Notes: a model not told the origin generated them from the sequence alone. 44,271 nucleotides of DNA from an uncultured Collinsella sp. (GCA_900544995.1 UQXC01000012.1:1-44271), one strand, 5' to 3'; counted from the stretch's first letter, positions 16,571 through 25,408 are shown. Program-made: numbers and translations.

Positions 16571-17320
16571 CTAGCAAGCCCCCTTGCCGGTGATAACCTC
16601 GATCACCGTGAGGACGACAATCTTGAGATCAGTGACGGGTCCGCGCTTGGCGATGTACTCCAGGTCGCGCTGGACCATTCCGTCGAAACCCGTTGAATTG
16701 CGGTCGGTCACCTGCCACCATCCGGTAATGCCTGGTTTAACGGCCAAACGCTGCAGGTCGTACTCGGTGTACTCGGCCACCTCATTCGGCAGCGGCGGTC
16801 TGGGCCCGACGACGGACATCTGACCCAGGAACACGTTCAGGAACTGCGGGAACTCGTCGATGGAGTGTTTGCGGATGAACCTGCCGATCCTGGTGACGCG
16901 CGGGTCATTCTTCATTTTGAACATGGCGCCGGCGATCTCGTTCTGCTCCCTGAGATCTGCCAGGCGCTCATCGGCGTCCTTGTACATGGAGCGGAACTTC
17001 CACATGCGGAAGGTTGACAGACTGCCGTCACGGTGGGTCTGCCCCATGCGGATCTGGCTGTAGAACGGGTTGCCCTCGCTCTCAAGGCGGATGGCCGCGG
17101 CGAGCACCAGGCTCGGTACGGCGATGACGGCCAAGACACAGCCGCTGAACACGATGTCGAAGGCTCGCTTCACAACCCTGTAGACAAAGCGCGAGCGGTC
17201 CCAGTCCATGATTGATTGCATGGCCTTGTAGCGGCCGGCGCCCTCACGCCGGTCCATGGCCTGTGCAATGAGCGCCGCTCCCATGGGCGCATCCGTTGCA
17301 AATTGAGTTTTATCTGACAC
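16571..17320 (-). CDS. Undecaprenyl-phosphate sugar phosphotransferase (priming enzyme)
   Basis: Starts repeat-unit synthesis by moving a sugar-1-phosphate to undecaprenyl phosphate. The product has about 249 residues, the short monotopic phosphoglycosyl transferase form. A hydrophobic membrane hairpin (FDIVFSGCVLAVIAVPSLVL) is followed by FYSQIRMGQTHRDG, FRMWKFRSMYKDAD, KNDPRVTRIGRFIRKHSIDE and FLGQMSVVGPRPPLPNEV, then KPGITGWWQVTDR. The DE pair in HSIDE is the conserved catalytic acid. I prefer GTG 17320 (MSDKTQFATD after GGAAAA); TTG 17332 is an alternative. It is the first structural gene after loaP. Confidence 0.9.
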   Translation of the reverse strand: MSDKTQFATDAPMGAALIAQAMDRREGAGRYKAMQSIMDWDRSRFVYRVVKRAFDIVFSGCVLAVIAVPSLVLAAAIRLESEGNPFYSQIRMGQTHRDGSLSTFRMWKFRSMYKDADERLADLREQNEIAGAMFKMKNDPRVTRIGRFIRKHSIDEFPQFLNVFLGQMSVVGPRPPLPNEVAEYTEYDLQRLAVKPGITGWWQVTDRNSTGFDGMVQRDLEYIAKRGPVTDLKIVVLTVIEVITGKGAC

Positions 17321-17339
17321 GTTTTTTTCCAAGACTTCG

Positions 17340-17354
17340 TCCCCGGGTCGGGGA
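17340..17354. repeat. Short GC-rich hairpin before the priming-enzyme gene
   Basis: TCCCCG and CGGGGA pair around a three-base loop in the spacer between loaP and the phosphoglycosyl transferase gene. It could help regulate entry into the operon, but it overlaps the ribosome-site neighbourhood and may act on translation. Confidence 0.4.
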
Positions 17355-17372
17355 TCCTCCCTGTTCTTTGTA

Positions 17373-17398
17373 GCGGTCGCCTGCAGCTAGGCGATCGC
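17373..17398 (-). promoter_or_regulatory. Hairpin overlapping the loaP stop codon
   Basis: On the minus strand GCGATCGCC pairs with GGCGACCGC (eight of nine pairs) around an eight-base loop containing TAGCTGCA. It covers the loaP stop and precedes the first structural gene. LoaP-type proteins recognise an RNA hairpin upstream of the genes they control, so this is a candidate, as are the leader hairpins further upstream. No terminator U-run follows it. Confidence 0.35.
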
Positions 17399-17932
17399 TT
17401 TTTTAAGGTTTCGCATTACGCGCTGCTCAGCCGAAAGCACGGCAAGGCCAACGCGCGTAGTTACGCGTCGACCGCACAGATCAAGCTCCAAATAAGCAGT
17501 GCTCTTGCGTCTGTTAATAGATTTAATAAGGCCTTCGTGGCCCAGCAGCGGACCTGCCGTAACTACGACCTGGTCACCATCTTTCAGGGCCTCGCTCATG
17601 GGCACCACGCGGTCTCCCCTATGCGTAAATCCGCCAATAAGCTGGACCTCTTCTTTTGCCAGCGGCACAAACAAACCGTCCTGGGCAAGCACCCGGGCAA
17701 AGTCGTCCATGCGTAGCAGATACTGTTGCACGGTGCGGGGGTCTGCCGTATCGCAGATGAGATAACCGGGAAAGAGCGACTTGGTCGTATTGACCCATTC
17801 GCCGTGTACCTTGATCTCGGTTTGAAATTGGGGATAAAAGAGCTCTTGCATGGCGCCCACTGGCACCACGCGCTCGATGCGCTCGCGCATTATGTCTTCG
17901 CGACCGTTAATGACCTGGATCACATACCACAC
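17387..17932 (-). CDS. loaP: LoaP/NusG-family transcription antiterminator
   Basis: A specialised NusG paralogue that travels with RNA polymerase and lets it read through terminators in long polysaccharide or secondary-metabolite operons. The product has 181 residues: an NGN domain (WYVIQVINGREDIMRERIE, FYPQFQTEIK, SLFPGYLICDTADP) and a C-terminal KOW domain (GDQVVVTAGPLLGHEGLIKS, followed by LELDLCGRR). GTG 17932 gives the usual WYVIQV start and has AAGGGGG nine bases upstream; GTG 17941 is in frame but lies against that site. It is the first gene of the polysaccharide operon and probably controls it. An RfaH/UpxY-like label would also fit. Confidence 0.85.
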   Translation of the reverse strand: MWYVIQVINGREDIMRERIERVVPVGAMQELFYPQFQTEIKVHGEWVNTTKSLFPGYLICDTADPRTVQQYLLRMDDFARVLAQDGLFVPLAKEEVQLIGGFTHRGDRVVPMSEALKDGDQVVVTAGPLLGHEGLIKSINRRKSTAYLELDLCGRRVTTRVGLAVLSAEQRVMRNLKKAIA

Positions 17933-18678
17933 GAGCACCACCCCCCTTGCTGTCTTACGTGTGGCTCACGGGGTTTGGCTATGGCTTCGCCAGGGCGCTT
18001 GTGCGCGAAGGCGCTCCATATTCAAACCCTGAGCCCAGTTAGACAAGCGCGTGGCTCTGCCCCACCGTGAACGGTATGTATAAGCGCAGTTGCTAGAGAC
18101 GCGGACGTGTATCGGAAAATGACCAAGTCCCCAGCTGGCTGCGTGCGAACCAGTCAAGCGGGAACAAAACTGGACCGCACGCAAACAGCTGTAGGGCTGC
18201 TACGCTTTGCCGTAGCAATTTGATGCATTACTCAATGCGAACTTTTAAATGCCCACAAAAGGAAGTGCAAAATCGCGCATGGCAATCGATATTGGAGCTC
18301 GTGGTGTTTCTGGCACCGCCGTTACGGCCGGATGCTGATCGACCCTGCGCTTTGTGACCTGCTGGAGCCGCGAGCACAGTTGAACTCATGTAACGTTAGG
18401 TATCCTAGCACAAGCTGGTAGAGAAACTGATTTGGGTTGCGTTGGACAACATATCGTTCATTTGACGTGCTTAAGGGGGTTGTTTTGGGATGTTGTTCAC
18501 GTTGGCGCAGGTTATTGGGGTGCTGGCAATAATTGGGAGCGTTCCTGAAGCCCAAACGGAGCAGCGAGCTGCACTGGTAATTGCGTTTGGATAACAAACT
18601 ATGTACAGACATGGGAAATAAATTGTGCAACTTTTTGTTGGCGTAGGTGGGGTTTGTGGCGCGTGGTGTTTTGGCATG
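17933..18678 (-). promoter_or_regulatory. Long untranslated leader and promoter region of the polysaccharide operon
   Basis: About 745 bases carry no credible gene. The minus strand contains structured segments: TGCTACG/CGTAGCA around 18198-18217, and a CTTCGC/GCGAAG stem with nested GC pairs around 17980-18022. A possible extended -10 (TGCTAGGAT) lies near 18396-18404 on the minus strand without a good -35. A long leader before a LoaP-type gene fits control by processive antitermination. Promoter positions are weakly supported. Confidence 0.45.
18198..18217 (-). promoter_or_regulatory. Leader hairpin upstream of loaP
   Basis: TGCTACG and CGTAGCA pair perfectly around six bases. It lies about 270 bases upstream of the loaP start. 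It is a candidate RNA signal for the antiterminator or part of an attenuator. Confidence 0.4.
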
Positions 18679-18704
18679 AAAAAAGCCCTCGGAATTCCGA
18701 AGGC
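18679..18704 (-). terminator. Intrinsic terminator after tRNA-Ala
   Basis: On the minus strand GCCTTCGG-AATT-CCGAGGGC forms a stem with one mismatch, followed by TTTTTTC. It lies 15 bases after the tRNA CCA end. Confidence 0.88.
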
Positions 18705-18718
18705 ATTTGCATTCACGA

Positions 18719-18794
18719 TGGTGGAGACGAGGGGGATCGAACCCCTGACCTCTTGACTGCCAGTCAAGCGCTCTCCCAGCTGAGCTACGCCCCC
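18719..18794 (-). tRNA. tRNA-Ala (anticodon GGC)
   Basis: A 76-base cloverleaf with encoded CCA. The acceptor stem GGGGGCG pairs with CGTCTCC, including the G3-U70 pair that marks alanine tRNAs. The D arm is GCTC/GAGC, the anticodon arm CTTGA-CTGGCAG-TCAAG has GGC at 34-36, the variable loop is AGGTC, and the T arm is AGGGG-TTCGATC-CCCCT. It reads GCC (and GCU by wobble) codons. It is followed by an intrinsic terminator. Confidence 0.97.
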
Positions 18795-18867
18795 GTGACA
18801 GGGAGTTACTATAGGGGAATGTTTGCGGGGATGCAAGGGGGAATTTTGGATTGATTATCCTCCTTAC

Positions 18868-18939
18868 GGTTTTTCCTGGGACGGGGCAGAAATAATCACC
18901 CTTCGAGCGATTATTTCTATCCACCGTCCCGATAAAACC
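18868..18939. repeat. Long inverted repeat A, downstream of the thiamine pyrophosphokinase gene
   Basis: The left arm contains GGTTTT, GGGACGGGGC and GAAATAATC. The right arm, read as reverse complement, contains GGTTTT, GGGACGGTGG and GAAATAATC. Arms are about 30 bases with small length differences and an 11-base loop. It ends 15 bases before the thiN stop and may terminate that transcript, although no T-run follows. It belongs to a set of similar intergenic repeats in this window. Confidence 0.8.
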
Positions 18940-18954
18940 CTGATGCGGTGGCCC

Positions 18955-19596
18955 TTACTTGTAGAGGTAAGCGATGGCGGTGCCGGTGTGGACTTCGATC
19001 GTGGCCGTTCTTCTAACGACATTGGAAATGCCGGTGTCGGCCAATAGGCCTAGGGGGCTGTGGTCTAGCTCCCATTCTAGGCCTCGTTCGCTGACTTTTG
19101 TGTTTGGGGCGATTGCGATGATGGAGAAGGTTTTGCCTTCGGCGCCCTGGATGGTCCAGGACTCGCCTGCGTGGAGGATGCGGGCCGCGGTCTCGTCTTC
19201 GCAGATCCAGACGGGGGCGTCGGCGTAGCCTGTAAGCAAGCCGAGCACGGACAGGGCCATGTCGGGGCGGCCTCCGGTGGCGCAGGTTGTTACTAGTTCG
19301 GCGGCTGGCCAGCGGCGGCGGATGGCGTCTAGCGCTAGAGCCAGATCGGTGTAGTCCTTGTAGGGGTTGTGGCGCTCTACTTCGAAGCCTTTGGCAGCAT
19401 CGACTAGGGCGCGGCCCTCATCGCTCACCGTGTCGGCGTCACCGACATAGACATCGCAGCTCAAGCCGGCACCCAGCAGAGCATCCAGGCCGCGGTCCAC
19501 GGCGACAACGTGATCGCACTCCCCTGCTAGCCGACGCAACAGATCCGCGCTCGCCACCACGGGCGAGCCGCAGACCACTAATACCTTGTCCGACAC
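18955..19596 (-). CDS. thiN: Thiamine pyrophosphokinase
   Basis: Transfers pyrophosphate from ATP to thiamine, giving the cofactor thiamine diphosphate. The product has 213 residues from GTG 19596 (GAGG just upstream). VLVVCGSPVVASADLLRRLA opens the catalytic domain, VVAVDRGLDALL and CDVYVGDADTVSDEG contain the GD-D motif, and PYKDYTDLALALDAI is the conserved KD-TD substrate motif. TCATGGRPDMALSVLGLL follows, and the C-terminal thiamine-binding domain (GKTFSIIAIAP, SERGLEWEL) completes it. It starts nine bases after the HAD phosphatase gene ends, so the two form a small operon. GGRPDM replaces the more usual GGRxDH. Confidence 0.92.
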   Translation of the reverse strand: MSDKVLVVCGSPVVASADLLRRLAGECDHVVAVDRGLDALLGAGLSCDVYVGDADTVSDEGRALVDAAKGFEVERHNPYKDYTDLALALDAIRRRWPAAELVTTCATGGRPDMALSVLGLLTGYADAPVWICEDETAARILHAGESWTIQGAEGKTFSIIAIAPNTKVSERGLEWELDHSPLGLLADTGISNVVRRTATIEVHTGTAIAYLYK

Positions 19597-19605
19597 AGCC
19601 CTCGC

Positions 19606-20295
19606 CTACCCCTCAAACTCCAGCACGTGGGCCAAATCCAGCTCCTCGTAGCTGTCGATAAAGATATCGCAGTTGGCGCGCACCTCGTCGCGCTTCATTC
19701 GGCCATGCGGGTCATAGATGCCCACGCGTTTAAAGCCGGCGGCGCCGGAGCTCTTAAGGCCAAAGACCGCATCCTCAAACACCCATGCACGCTCAAACTT
19801 GTGCCCATGGCGCTCCTCCAGACGGCGCAGCGCCAGCTCGTATACGTCGGGGAACTGCTTGGAACGACCTGCCTCGCCCGTCGTGGTAACAAACTCCATG
19901 TAAGCGTCGAGCCCGGCACCAGCGAGCGCAGACTGCACCAGCTCGGCCGGCGTGGACGTAGCCACGCACATGGCAATGCCTGCCGCCTTCGCCTGCTCCA
20001 AAAACGCCAGGAGCCCCTCGCGCGGCGGCACCTTGGAGTACCCATCAATCAGGATATTGCTCAGCTCACGGTACAGCTCCTCGCCATTCGCGCCAATGCC
20101 CCAGGTGTCGTGGTAGGCCTGACACTCATCCTCCAGCGACAAATGCTCAAACTGGGCAAAATCGTCGACCGTTACGTCGACACCGTGGCGGTGCAATAAC
20201 TCTGGCTGAGCATAAGCCCAAACGGGGGTGCTATTAACCAGCGTGCCGTCGCAATCGAAAATAAAAGCAACCTTGGGAGCGGCGGTATGGGACAT
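19606..20295 (-). CDS. HAD-family phosphatase (beta-phosphoglucomutase-like)
   Basis: Encodes 229 residues. Haloacid dehalogenase motifs are AFIFDCDGTLVNSTP (I, Asp nucleophile and DxD), CVATSTPAELV (II), KQFPDVYELAL (III) and WVFEDAVFGLKSSGAAGF (IV), with an inserted helical cap of subfamily IA. Substrates of this subgroup are sugar phosphates such as beta-phosphoglucose, 2-deoxyglucose-6-phosphate or phosphoglycolate; the exact one is unknown. ATG 20295 has AAAGG seven bases upstream; an earlier in-frame ATG at 20316 is less likely because the ribosome site would lie inside it. It diverges from glgB, and its own upstream region contains the GGTAAAAC-type motifs, so it may share that regulation. 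Confidence 0.87.
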   Translation of the reverse strand: MSHTAAPKVAFIFDCDGTLVNSTPVWAYAQPELLHRHGVDVTVDDFAQFEHLSLEDECQAYHDTWGIGANGEELYRELSNILIDGYSKVPPREGLLAFLEQAKAAGIAMCVATSTPAELVQSALAGAGLDAYMEFVTTTGEAGRSKQFPDVYELALRRLEERHGHKFERAWVFEDAVFGLKSSGAAGFKRVGIYDPHGRMKRDEVRANCDIFIDSYEELDLAHVLEFEG

Positions 20296-20318
20296 AAACG
20301 AACCTTTCGATATCACAT

Positions 20319-20426
20319 GGTAAACATCCTGCTAAAAACGTTTTACCAAACGTCAGCCAAACAATTTTGAAACCCAAATTGGTAAAACTGTCAAGAGTTT
20401 TACCACGGCAATTCTGCCAGTGGTAT
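20319..20426. promoter_or_regulatory. Operator cluster with GGTAAAAC half-sites between HAD gene and glgB
   Basis: GGTAAAC at 20319, GTTTTACC at 20340-20347, an inverted pair GGTAAAAC (20381-20388) and GTTTTACC (20397-20404) with an eight-base spacer, and a looser GGTATAAAC near 20421. The half-sites would form GGTAAAACGTTTTACC, a CG-centred palindrome of LacI-family style. Similar motifs precede the GH13-GH77 gene at 30234 and 30269. A shared sugar-responsive regulator is inferred; its gene is not in the window. Confidence 0.6.
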
Positions 20427-20641
20427 AAACATGTCGCTTACCGATTAAACGCCCCCGCAAATCCGCTTTCGTCCATAAAACTAACGCACAGGTGTTATCG
20501 TAGTTTCTGCCGAAAGTTCCACCGAGCACGCGAGGTGGAACGAATCATAGAACTATCGCCGTCCCTTCGATTCGTGCAGCCTTGGACCTTTCGCATCTAG
20601 TCACCAAGGCAACACGCTGCCGCGTCATGATGGGATCAAAC

Positions 20642-22888
20642 GTGAGCGATACAAAGCTAAAGCCAGCAACCAAAAAGCCTGCTACCCGTAAAGCTGCCCC
20701 GCACGCGCCGGAGCTCACCAAAGACGATGTCTATCTGTTTGGCATCGGTACGTGGGAGCGCAGCTGGGAAAAGATGGGCGCGCACCCCGACACGCAGAAC
20801 CGTACGCGCGGCTGGCGTTTTTGCGTTTGGGCGCCCGACGTAAAGAGCGTTCACGTCATTGGCGAATTTAACGACTGGGATGAGCAGGCCAACCCGCTGG
20901 TGCCCGTGCATACGAGCTCTATTTGGGAAGGCTTTATTCCTGGCGCCGAGCAGGGCCAGCTCTATAAATACCTTATCGAGACCAACGAGGGCGAAAAGCT
21001 CTACAAGGCCGATCCGTATGCCTTTAAGGCCGAGTGCCCTCCGGGTACCGCCAGCGTGCTGTGGACCCTCGATGGCTACCAGTGGAACGATACCGCGTGG
21101 CTCAAGCGCCGCGCCGGCCATAACCACATGTCGCAGCCGCTCAACATCTACGAGGTGCATATTGGCTCGTGGAAGCGCCACGGCGACGTGCCGCAGGGCG
21201 AGCCGGACGAGTACGGCAACTACCCAGGCCCCATGGATCCCTTCCCCGCGCAGCGCGGCGAGTTCTACACATACGACGACCTTTCGGTGGAGCTCGTGGA
21301 CTACGTCCGCGACATGGGCTACACGCATATCGAGGTCATGCCGCTTATGGAGCATCCCTTCGATGGCTCCTGGGGCTACCAGACGACCGGCTATTACGCC
21401 GCCACGTCGCGCTACGGCAACCCGCAGCAGCTCATGCACTTTATCGATGCATGCCACGAGGCAGGCATCGGCGTGATTATGGACTGGGTGCCCGGCGGTT
21501 TTTGCGCCGACTCCCACGGCCTTGCCACCTTTAACGGCCATATGCTGTTTGAGCACGAGATTCACCCCAACTGGGGCACGCACAAGTTTGACTTCGCCCG
21601 CGGCGAGGTCCGCTCGTTCCTGGTCTCCAACGTTCTGTACTGGCTCGAAAACTTCCACGTGGACGGCATTCGCATGGACGGCGTGTCCAGCATGCTGTAC
21701 CTCAACTTTGGCATCGACGATCCCGGCCAAAAGAAGTTCAACAAGTACGGTACCGAGGAGGACCTGGACGCCAGCGCGTTTATCCGTCAGGTCAACTGCG
21801 CCGTTGAGGCACACTACCCCGACGTGATGATGATGGCCGAGGAATCCACCGCGTGGCCGCTCGTGACCTATCCGCCGCAGGACGGCGGCCTGGGCTTCCA
21901 CTACAAGTGGGACATGGGCTGGATGAACGACACCCTGCACTACATGCAGACCGATTTTCCGTGGCGCCCCGGCAACCACGGGCTGCTCACGTTCTCCATC
22001 ATGTATGCCTTTACCGAGAACTTCATCTGTCCGCTGAGTCACGACGAAGTCGTGCACGGCAAGTGCTCGCTCATCGGCCGTATGCCGGGCGACTGGTGGC
22101 GCCAGTTTGCCGGCCTGCGCACGCTGGCCTTCTACCAGATGACGCACCCCGGTGCCAAGCTCAACTTTATGGGCAACGAGATCGGCCAGTTTATTGAGTG
22201 GCGCTACTACGAGTCCATTCAGTGGTTCTTGACCGAGGAGTACGAGACCCACCGTCATCATCAGGCGTTTATCAAGGCGCTCAACCACCTGTACACCGCC
22301 GAGCCCGCCCTGTACGAGCGCGGCTACACCGACGACGGCTTTACCTGGATCGACGCGGATAACTCCAAACAGTCCATCGTGAGCTTTGTGCGCCAGGGCG
22401 AGGACGTCGATGACGACTTGGTAATCCTGATCAACTTTGACCCGGCGAGCTACGAGAGCTTCCGCGTGGGAGTGCCGCGCGAGGGCGACTGGGAGGTCAT
22501 CTTTGATTCCGACCGTCCCGAGTTTGGCGGCAGCGGCTATGCCGGCGAGGAGCCCTACACCTGCTCGAGCGAGCCCTATCCCTGGAACGGGCAGATGGAT
22601 TCCATCGAGATGAAGGTGCCCGGCCTGGCAGGCGTGGTGCTCAAACGCCGCGGTCCCAGCAGCTATAAGCCGCCTGTTATTGAGGCTCCCAAGAAGGCGA
22701 CGCGCAAGCGTGCGTCCTCGGTAAAGCCCAAGGCCGCGGCTGCCAAGAAGGCTCCGGTTAAGTCGAAGACTGCCAAGTCTGCCGCCAAGACCACGGCCAA
22801 GTCCACCACGGCCAAGAAGGCGGTCACCAAAAAGACCGCTCCCAAGGCCAAGGCAGCTGCTGTTAAGGCTCCTGCCAAGAAAGCGTAA
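20642..22888 (+). CDS. glgB: Glycogen branching enzyme with basic histone-like tail
   Basis: Makes alpha-1,6 branches in glycogen. From GTG 20642 (GGGA six bases upstream; ATG 20627 is an alternative) the product has 748 residues. A short basic N-terminus (KLKPATKKPATRKAAP) precedes a CBM48-type domain (WRFCVWAPDVKSVHVIGEFN). The GH13 barrel shows DGIRMDGVSSML (Asp nucleophile), MMAEEST (Glu acid/base) and PLSHDEVVHGKCSL (His-Asp pair). After LAGVVLKRRGPSSYKPP the sequence turns, from about residue 680 to the end, into low-complexity Lys/Ala/Thr/Ser repeats such as KAAAAKKAPVKSKTAKSAAK. That tail is not part of the normal enzyme. It is the first gene of the glycogen block. Confidence 0.95.
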   Translation: MSDTKLKPATKKPATRKAAPHAPELTKDDVYLFGIGTWERSWEKMGAHPDTQNRTRGWRFCVWAPDVKSVHVIGEFNDWDEQANPLVPVHTSSIWEGFIPGAEQGQLYKYLIETNEGEKLYKADPYAFKAECPPGTASVLWTLDGYQWNDTAWLKRRAGHNHMSQPLNIYEVHIGSWKRHGDVPQGEPDEYGNYPGPMDPFPAQRGEFYTYDDLSVELVDYVRDMGYTHIEVMPLMEHPFDGSWGYQTTGYYAATSRYGNPQQLMHFIDACHEAGIGVIMDWVPGGFCADSHGLATFNGHMLFEHEIHPNWGTHKFDFARGEVRSFLVSNVLYWLENFHVDGIRMDGVSSMLYLNFGIDDPGQKKFNKYGTEEDLDASAFIRQVNCAVEAHYPDVMMMAEESTAWPLVTYPPQDGGLGFHYKWDMGWMNDTLHYMQTDFPWRPGNHGLLTFSIMYAFTENFICPLSHDEVVHGKCSLIGRMPGDWWRQFAGLRTLAFYQMTHPGAKLNFMGNEIGQFIEWRYYESIQWFLTEEYETHRHHQAFIKALNHLYTAEPALYERGYTDDGFTWIDADNSKQSIVSFVRQGEDVDDDLVILINFDPASYESFRVGVPREGDWEVIFDSDRPEFGGSGYAGEEPYTCSSEPYPWNGQMDSIEMKVPGLAGVVLKRRGPSSYKPPVIEAPKKATRKRASSVKPKAAAAKKAPVKSKTAKSAAKTTAKSTTAKKAVTKKTAPKAKAAAVKAPAKKA

Positions 22889-22913
22889 CAAAAGCGTTAC
22901 AGCTGTAATTACC

Positions 22914-22928
22914 CGCCCCGCGGGGGCG
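22914..22928. promoter_or_regulatory. GC hairpin between glgB and glgP
   Basis: CGCCCC and GGGGCG pair around GCG, with no T-run afterwards. It could tune read-through or protect the mRNA end. Confidence 0.4.
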
Positions 22929-22981
22929 TAGGATACAAGTCATAGACGTTCCGGGAGAAACATCCCCGGGGGAAGGAACGT

Positions 22982-25408
22982 ATGAATAAGATCTTCGACA
23001 ACAAGCAGGAGTTTACCGAGCTCTATCGCGATGCCGTCATGAGCATCAGCGGCAAGAGTGTCGAGGCCGCTAGCGACCTCGACCGCTTTAACGCACTGGC
23101 CAAGCTCGTGGCCGAGAAGGCCCGCACCGTTGCCACCAAGAGCGACGCCCGCGTCACCGCCGAGGGCAAGAAGCGCGTGTACTACTTCTCGATCGAGTTT
23201 TTGATCGGCCGCCTGCTCGACAACTACCTGCTCAACTTTGGCGTGCGCGACATGGTCGCCGAGGCGCTCGACGACATGGGCTTCGACCTTTCCGTCATCG
23301 AGAACCAGGAACCCGATCCGGCGCTGGGCAACGGTGGCCTGGGCCGTCTGGCCGCATGCTTCCTGGATTCCATGGCAGCCGAGGGCATCGCCGGCTACGG
23401 CAACGGCATGCGCTACCGCTACGGCCTGTTTAAGCAGGAGATCGTCAACGGCAGCCAGGTCGAGGCCACCGACGAGTGGCTCACCCACGGCTATCCCTGG
23501 GAGGTCCGTCGTCAGGACAAGGCCGTGACCATTAAGTTTGGCGGCCGCGTCGAGGGCTTTGAGGAGAACGGCCGCACGTTCTACCGCACGGTGGACACGC
23601 AGGACATCCTGGCCGTCCCTTATGACATCCCCGTCGTGGGCTATGCCGGCGAGACCGTCAACAAGCTGCGCGTCTGGGCCGCCGAGCCGGTCGAGGAGCA
23701 CTTTGACCTGGAGGCCTTCAACCGCGGCGACTATGCCCTGGCCGACGCCGAGCGCGCCGAGGCCGAGGCCATCAGCGCCATCCTCTACCCCAACGACGCC
23801 GGCGAGCACGGCCGTCTGCTGCGCCTGAAGCAGGAGTACCTGTTTGTCTCGGCCGGCATCTACAGCCTGCTCGATACCTTTGAGAAGGAGCACGGCGAGA
23901 ACTGGGAGCTGCTGCCGCAGTTTGTGGCTATCCACACCAACGACACGCACCCCGCCATGTGCGGACCCGAGCTCATGCGCATCCTCATCGACGAGAAGAA
24001 GCTCGAGTGGGACGACGCCTGGAACATCGTGACGCAGGTCGTGAGCTACACCAACCACACCATCCTGCCCGAGGCCCTGGAGAAGTGGCCCATCGGCATG
24101 TTCTCCAAGCTCCTCCCCCGCGTGTACCAGATCATCGACGAGATCAGCCGTCGTTGGCACGAGTCGTTCGACACCACGCAGGAGGGCTGGCAGGAGCGTC
24201 TGCGTCAGACCGCCATCCTGTGGGACGGCGAGATTCGCATGGCCAACCTGTCCGTGATCTGCAGCCACAGCGTCAACGGCGTGGCCAAGATCCACTCCGA
24301 CATCATCAAGAACATCGTGCTCAAGGACTTCTATGCCCTGACGCCCGAGAAGTTCAACAACAAGACCAACGGCATCTCGCACCGTCGCTTCTTTGCCGAG
24401 GCCAACCCCACCTACGCCAAGCTCGTGACCGAGGCCATTGGCGACGGCTGGCTTAAGGACGCCTTTGAGCTGGAGAAACTCAAAGAGTTCCAGAACGATA
24501 CCGAGTTCCTGAAGGCCGTGGGTGCCTCCAAGCGCGCCAACAAGGAGCGCCTTGCCGCCTATGTTAAGGCTGAGACAGGTCTGGTCATCGACCCCAACAC
24601 CGTCTTCGATGTTCAAGTTAAGCGCTTCCACGCCTACAAGCGACAGCTCATGAACATCATGAAGGTGATGGACATCTACAACCGTCGCATCGCCGATCCC
24701 AACTTCCACGTAACGCCGACGACCTTCATCTTTAGCGGCAAGGCCGCCTCGAGCTACACCTTTGCCAAGGAGACCATCCGCCTCATTAACTCCGTGGCCG
24801 ACGTCATCAACAATGACCCGCGCGTCAACGAGGTCATGAAGGTCTGCTTTATCCCCAACTTCCGCGTGAGCAACGCCCAGCTCATCTACCCCGCCGCCGA
24901 GATTTCGGAGCAGATCTCCACGGCCGGCAAGGAGGCCTCGGGCACGTCCAACATGAAGCTCATGATGAACGGCGCCATTACGCTGGGCACCCTCGACGGC
25001 GCCAACATCGAGATCGCCGACCTGGCCGGCCGCGAGAACGAGGCCATCTTTGGTCTGACCGCCCCCGAGGTCGAGCAGCTCTGGGCATCGAACAGCTACT
25101 TTGCGTGGGATACCCTCAACGGCGACCGCGAGCGTCTGGGCCGCGTGATGGACGAGCTCAAGGACAACACCTTTGCGGGTCTTTCGGGCAACTTCGAGAG
25201 CATCTACAACGAGCTCATGAACAACAACGACCCCGACCTGGTCATGGCAGACTTCCGCAGCTACGTGGATGCGTGGGAGAAGCTCACGGGCAGCTACGGC
25301 GACCAAGAGACCTGGAACCGCAAGGCCCTGCTCAACACCGCCTCGAGCGGCTGGTTCTCGAGCGACCGCACCATTCGCGAGTACCGCGACGAGATCTGGC
25401 ACGCTTAA
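22982..25408 (+). CDS. glgP: Glycogen/starch phosphorylase
   Basis: Releases glucose-1-phosphate from glycogen ends. The product has 808 residues, normal for the family. KRVYYFSIEFLIGRLLDNYL is the standard N-terminal motif, then PALGNGGLGRLAACFLDSMA, HTNDTHPAM, and NGISHRRFF. The pyridoxal phosphate site is EASGTSNMKLMMNGAITLGT with Lys659, followed by DGANIEI. GGAAGGAACGT just before ATG 22982 is a strong ribosome site. It lies 93 bases after glgB and 107 before glgC, all on one strand. Nothing in the sequence suggests phosphorylation control as in the eukaryotic enzyme. Maltodextrin phosphorylase activity is an alternative, since the two cannot be separated by motif. Confidence 0.95.
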   Translation: MNKIFDNKQEFTELYRDAVMSISGKSVEAASDLDRFNALAKLVAEKARTVATKSDARVTAEGKKRVYYFSIEFLIGRLLDNYLLNFGVRDMVAEALDDMGFDLSVIENQEPDPALGNGGLGRLAACFLDSMAAEGIAGYGNGMRYRYGLFKQEIVNGSQVEATDEWLTHGYPWEVRRQDKAVTIKFGGRVEGFEENGRTFYRTVDTQDILAVPYDIPVVGYAGETVNKLRVWAAEPVEEHFDLEAFNRGDYALADAERAEAEAISAILYPNDAGEHGRLLRLKQEYLFVSAGIYSLLDTFEKEHGENWELLPQFVAIHTNDTHPAMCGPELMRILIDEKKLEWDDAWNIVTQVVSYTNHTILPEALEKWPIGMFSKLLPRVYQIIDEISRRWHESFDTTQEGWQERLRQTAILWDGEIRMANLSVICSHSVNGVAKIHSDIIKNIVLKDFYALTPEKFNNKTNGISHRRFFAEANPTYAKLVTEAIGDGWLKDAFELEKLKEFQNDTEFLKAVGASKRANKERLAAYVKAETGLVIDPNTVFDVQVKRFHAYKRQLMNIMKVMDIYNRRIADPNFHVTPTTFIFSGKAASSYTFAKETIRLINSVADVINNDPRVNEVMKVCFIPNFRVSNAQLIYPAAEISEQISTAGKEASGTSNMKLMMNGAITLGTLDGANIEIADLAGRENEAIFGLTAPEVEQLWASNSYFAWDTLNGDRERLGRVMDELKDNTFAGLSGNFESIYNELMNNNDPDLVMADFRSYVDAWEKLTGSYGDQETWNRKALLNTASSGWFSSDRTIREYRDEIWHA

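Noticed and set aside
18322..18924. Open frames of about 120-200 residues on the minus strand across the tRNA
   Set aside because: They run through tRNA-Ala and its terminator, have no ribosome site and no domain.
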